DNA of 7,238 nucleotides, from positions 1 to 7,238 of the forward strand of contig DATGUA010000039.1 in assembly GCA_035301545.1 (NCBI GenBank). Direction: 5' to 3'. The stretch comes from DATGUA01 sp035301545 (GTDB taxonomy: Bacteria; Bacillota; Clostridia; Tissierellales; Tissierellaceae). This document shows, piece after piece, positions 5,763 through 7,238 of this stretch. Both the position numbers and the translations under genes were made by a program. How positions within the stretch are numbered: the first letter of the stretch is position 1; each line of letters opens with the position of its first letter. A model generated the notes under the pieces. That model saw nothing but the letters and a program-made list of their open reading frames with translations. It had not been told where the DNA came from and did not search any database.

Positions 5763-7196
5763 TTATCTTCTATCATATATATTACCAACTTCTAAAGCCT
5801 TACCTTGAATTTCATATAATTCACTTACAGTTACTAATTGGTAGCCTCTTTCAATTAGGGTCGGTACTAAGCCTTCAACAGCTTCTGCAGTAGAAGTATA
5901 GATATCATGCATAAGAATTATATCACCATCTTTTACATTGTCTAAGACATGATTAACAATTTTATCTGGATTTTTATGTTTCCAGTCTTCTGTATCTATA
6001 GACCATAGAACTATAGGCATATCAACTTGTGATTTAAGTTTTTCATCAAAAGAACCATACGTAGGTCTCATTAGCTGCGGTTCTATACCTGATACCTTCA
6101 TAACTGCATCTTGAGTTTGATTAATTTGTTCTTCTACTTCTGTAGATGAGATAGTAGTTAATTGTTTATGATTATAGCTATGATTACCAATTTCGCTACC
6201 TTCCTCTACAATACGTTTAATCATGTTACCGTTATCTGGGATTCTATTACCCAGAACAAAAAATGTAGCTACAGAATCATACTCTTTAAGTGTATCTAAA
6301 ATAGGACCAGTTGTTGGAGTATGAGGTCCATCATCAAAAGTTAAAGCAATCATAGGTATATCTGGATCTATTTGCCTATTATCAACAAGATCTATTTTTC
6401 CCAGGTTCTCAGGCTCATTCATAGAAAAGGTGGTTTGAGTATTTCTCTCCAAAAATTTCGGTTTAATATGATCTGAGACTTGTTCATAAGGGATTTTAAC
6501 CTCTGAAATTCCTAAGTATCCAGGAAAGATTGTATATTTTGGAAATAAAAAGTTAATATAGTTATCACATAATAGAAAATGAGAGTAATTATTTTCTATA
6601 GGTGCTAATCCTTGTTTAAAACTTTCAGTATCTGTGTATTTTTTATATTTATCCCTATTTCTAAAATAATCTTTAGAGGCTTGGGATATTGTTTCAAGAT
6701 ACTTTCCTTTTAGAATGTCTTCTAAATATAATCTTTTATTCCTTGATAAATCATAATTAATAGTATAAATATCAATATCAGGATGGGCATAATAAGGTAA
6801 GTTTTCCATTATATCAAATCTTATACTAACAACATCTTCCGCAGCATTATATATATGATAATCTATATTTAATTCTCCCTTATGCATAGGTGTATTTATT
6901 GTTTCATCTTCCATAAGAGTATTAAAACTTTTTGTATACTTATCAATAATGTTATCTATCTCTTTATTTAAATGCTTATTTTTTAATCGTGGGTAATGAA
7001 TAGCTATGGCAGATTTTGTATCGTAATAGGTTGAAGTTTTCATTTCTCCAATTTTTTTGGGATTAGAATCTAGATCTGATTGTATTTCAGAATTGTTGAA
7101 TGTTCTGGATCTAATTTTATATCCTAATAATAGTGCAAATATTAAAATTAAGCCAATATATATGTATATCTTATAGTTATGGTGGTTTTCTTTCAT
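5763..7196 (-). CDS. pdaC: PdaC-like membrane-anchored polysaccharide deacetylase
   Basis: Likely metal-dependent deacetylase acting outside the cell on peptidoglycan or a related N-acetylated glycan. From the preferred start the protein has 477 residues. A short basic N-terminus is followed by one hydrophobic segment (about 10-25), read as a membrane anchor with the rest outside. Next comes a region resembling the paired DUF4163/DUF3298 domains of Bacillus PdaC (about 50-245), then a NodB deacetylase domain (about 280-465). NodB motifs are TFDDGP (286-291; catalytic Asp288, metal Asp289), HSYNH (339-343; metal His339 and His343), RPTYG (377-381), DTEDW (401-405) and LMHD (428-431; His430). 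The third motif normally reads RPPYG, so Thr replaces a Pro. The ATG at 7196-7194 is preferred to the in-frame ATG at 7214 because AAAGGA lies 9 nt before it. It converges on the pdh operon. The family is well supported; the exact glycan is not. Confidence 0.88.
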   Translation of the reverse strand: MKENHHNYKIYIYIGLILIFALLLGYKIRSRTFNNSEIQSDLDSNPKKIGEMKTSTYYDTKSAIAIHYPRLKNKHLNKEIDNIIDKYTKSFNTLMEDETINTPMHKGELNIDYHIYNAAEDVVSIRFDIMENLPYYAHPDIDIYTINYDLSRNKRLYLEDILKGKYLETISQASKDYFRNRDKYKKYTDTESFKQGLAPIENNYSHFLLCDNYINFLFPKYTIFPGYLGISEVKIPYEQVSDHIKPKFLERNTQTTFSMNEPENLGKIDLVDNRQIDPDIPMIALTFDDGPHTPTTGPILDTLKEYDSVATFFVLGNRIPDNGNMIKRIVEEGSEIGNHSYNHKQLTTISSTEVEEQINQTQDAVMKVSGIEPQLMRPTYGSFDEKLKSQVDMPIVLWSIDTEDWKHKNPDKIVNHVLDNVKDGDIILMHDIYTSTAEAVEGLVPTLIERGYQLVTVSELYEIQGKALEVGNIYDRR

Positions 7197-7205
7197 AATA
7201 TCAAA

Positions 7206-7211
7206 TCCTTT
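7206..7211 (-). promoter_or_regulatory. Ribosome binding site that decides the pdaC start
   Basis: On the minus strand this reads AAAGGA, 9 nt before the ATG at 7196-7194. The upstream in-frame ATG (7214-7212) overlaps this site and has only TTATATA before it, so the six-residue longer form is unlikely to be the main product. Confidence 0.7.
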
Positions 7212-7228
7212 CATTATATAATCAATAT

Positions 7229-7234
7229 ATTATA
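7229..7234 (-). promoter_or_regulatory. Possible -10 element of pdaC
   Basis: Minus-strand TATAAT, 32 nt upstream of the preferred start, is well placed for a -10 box. The matching -35 would lie beyond the right edge of the window, so it cannot be checked here. Confidence 0.35.
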
Positions 7235-7238
7235 GTGA

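Overview
The window comes from a low-GC bacterium, most likely a Firmicute of the Clostridia/Tissierellia kind. The DNA is strongly AT-rich, nearly every gene has a near-perfect AGGAGG ribosome binding site 6-9 nt from its start, A/T-ending codons such as AGA and ATA dominate, and the protein families are typical of Gram-positives. The exact lineage cannot be fixed from this sequence.

Layout. Positions 1-419 (minus strand) hold most of a methionine sulfoxide reductase B gene that runs off the left edge. A 243-nt intergenic region (420-662) separates it from a divergent four-gene operon on the plus strand (663-5475). In order, the operon encodes E1 alpha, E1 beta, E2 and E3 of a 2-oxo acid dehydrogenase complex, most likely pyruvate dehydrogenase (pdhABCD). 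The genes lie 1-16 nt apart, each with its own strong ribosome binding site, and an intrinsic terminator hairpin follows the last. A 287-nt AT-rich stretch (5476-5762) with the terminator and a larger imperfect palindrome lies between the operon and a convergent minus-strand gene (5763-7196). That gene encodes a membrane-anchored PdaC-like polysaccharide deacetylase.

How the genes work together. E1 alpha and E1 beta form the thiamine diphosphate-dependent decarboxylase. E2 carries the lipoyl swinging arm and makes the acyl-CoA. E3 reoxidises the dihydrolipoyl group. MsrB repairs oxidised methionine and PdaC modifies cell-surface polysaccharide; neither has an obvious direct link to the operon.

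Two points stand out. First, E3 keeps its FAD site, redox disulfide and His-Glu dyad but has lost the usual residues at several NAD-binding positions: the Rossmann GxGxxG reads GGNIYS, the ribose-binding Glu position is Gln, and GRxPN reads GIQAN. Second, a sequence matching 12 of the 14 defined positions of the Fur 7-1-7 box lies about 100 nt upstream of pdhA. This suggests, without proving it, that an iron-free route from pyruvate to acetyl-CoA is switched on when iron is scarce. No mobile element, CRISPR array, tRNA or rRNA was seen.
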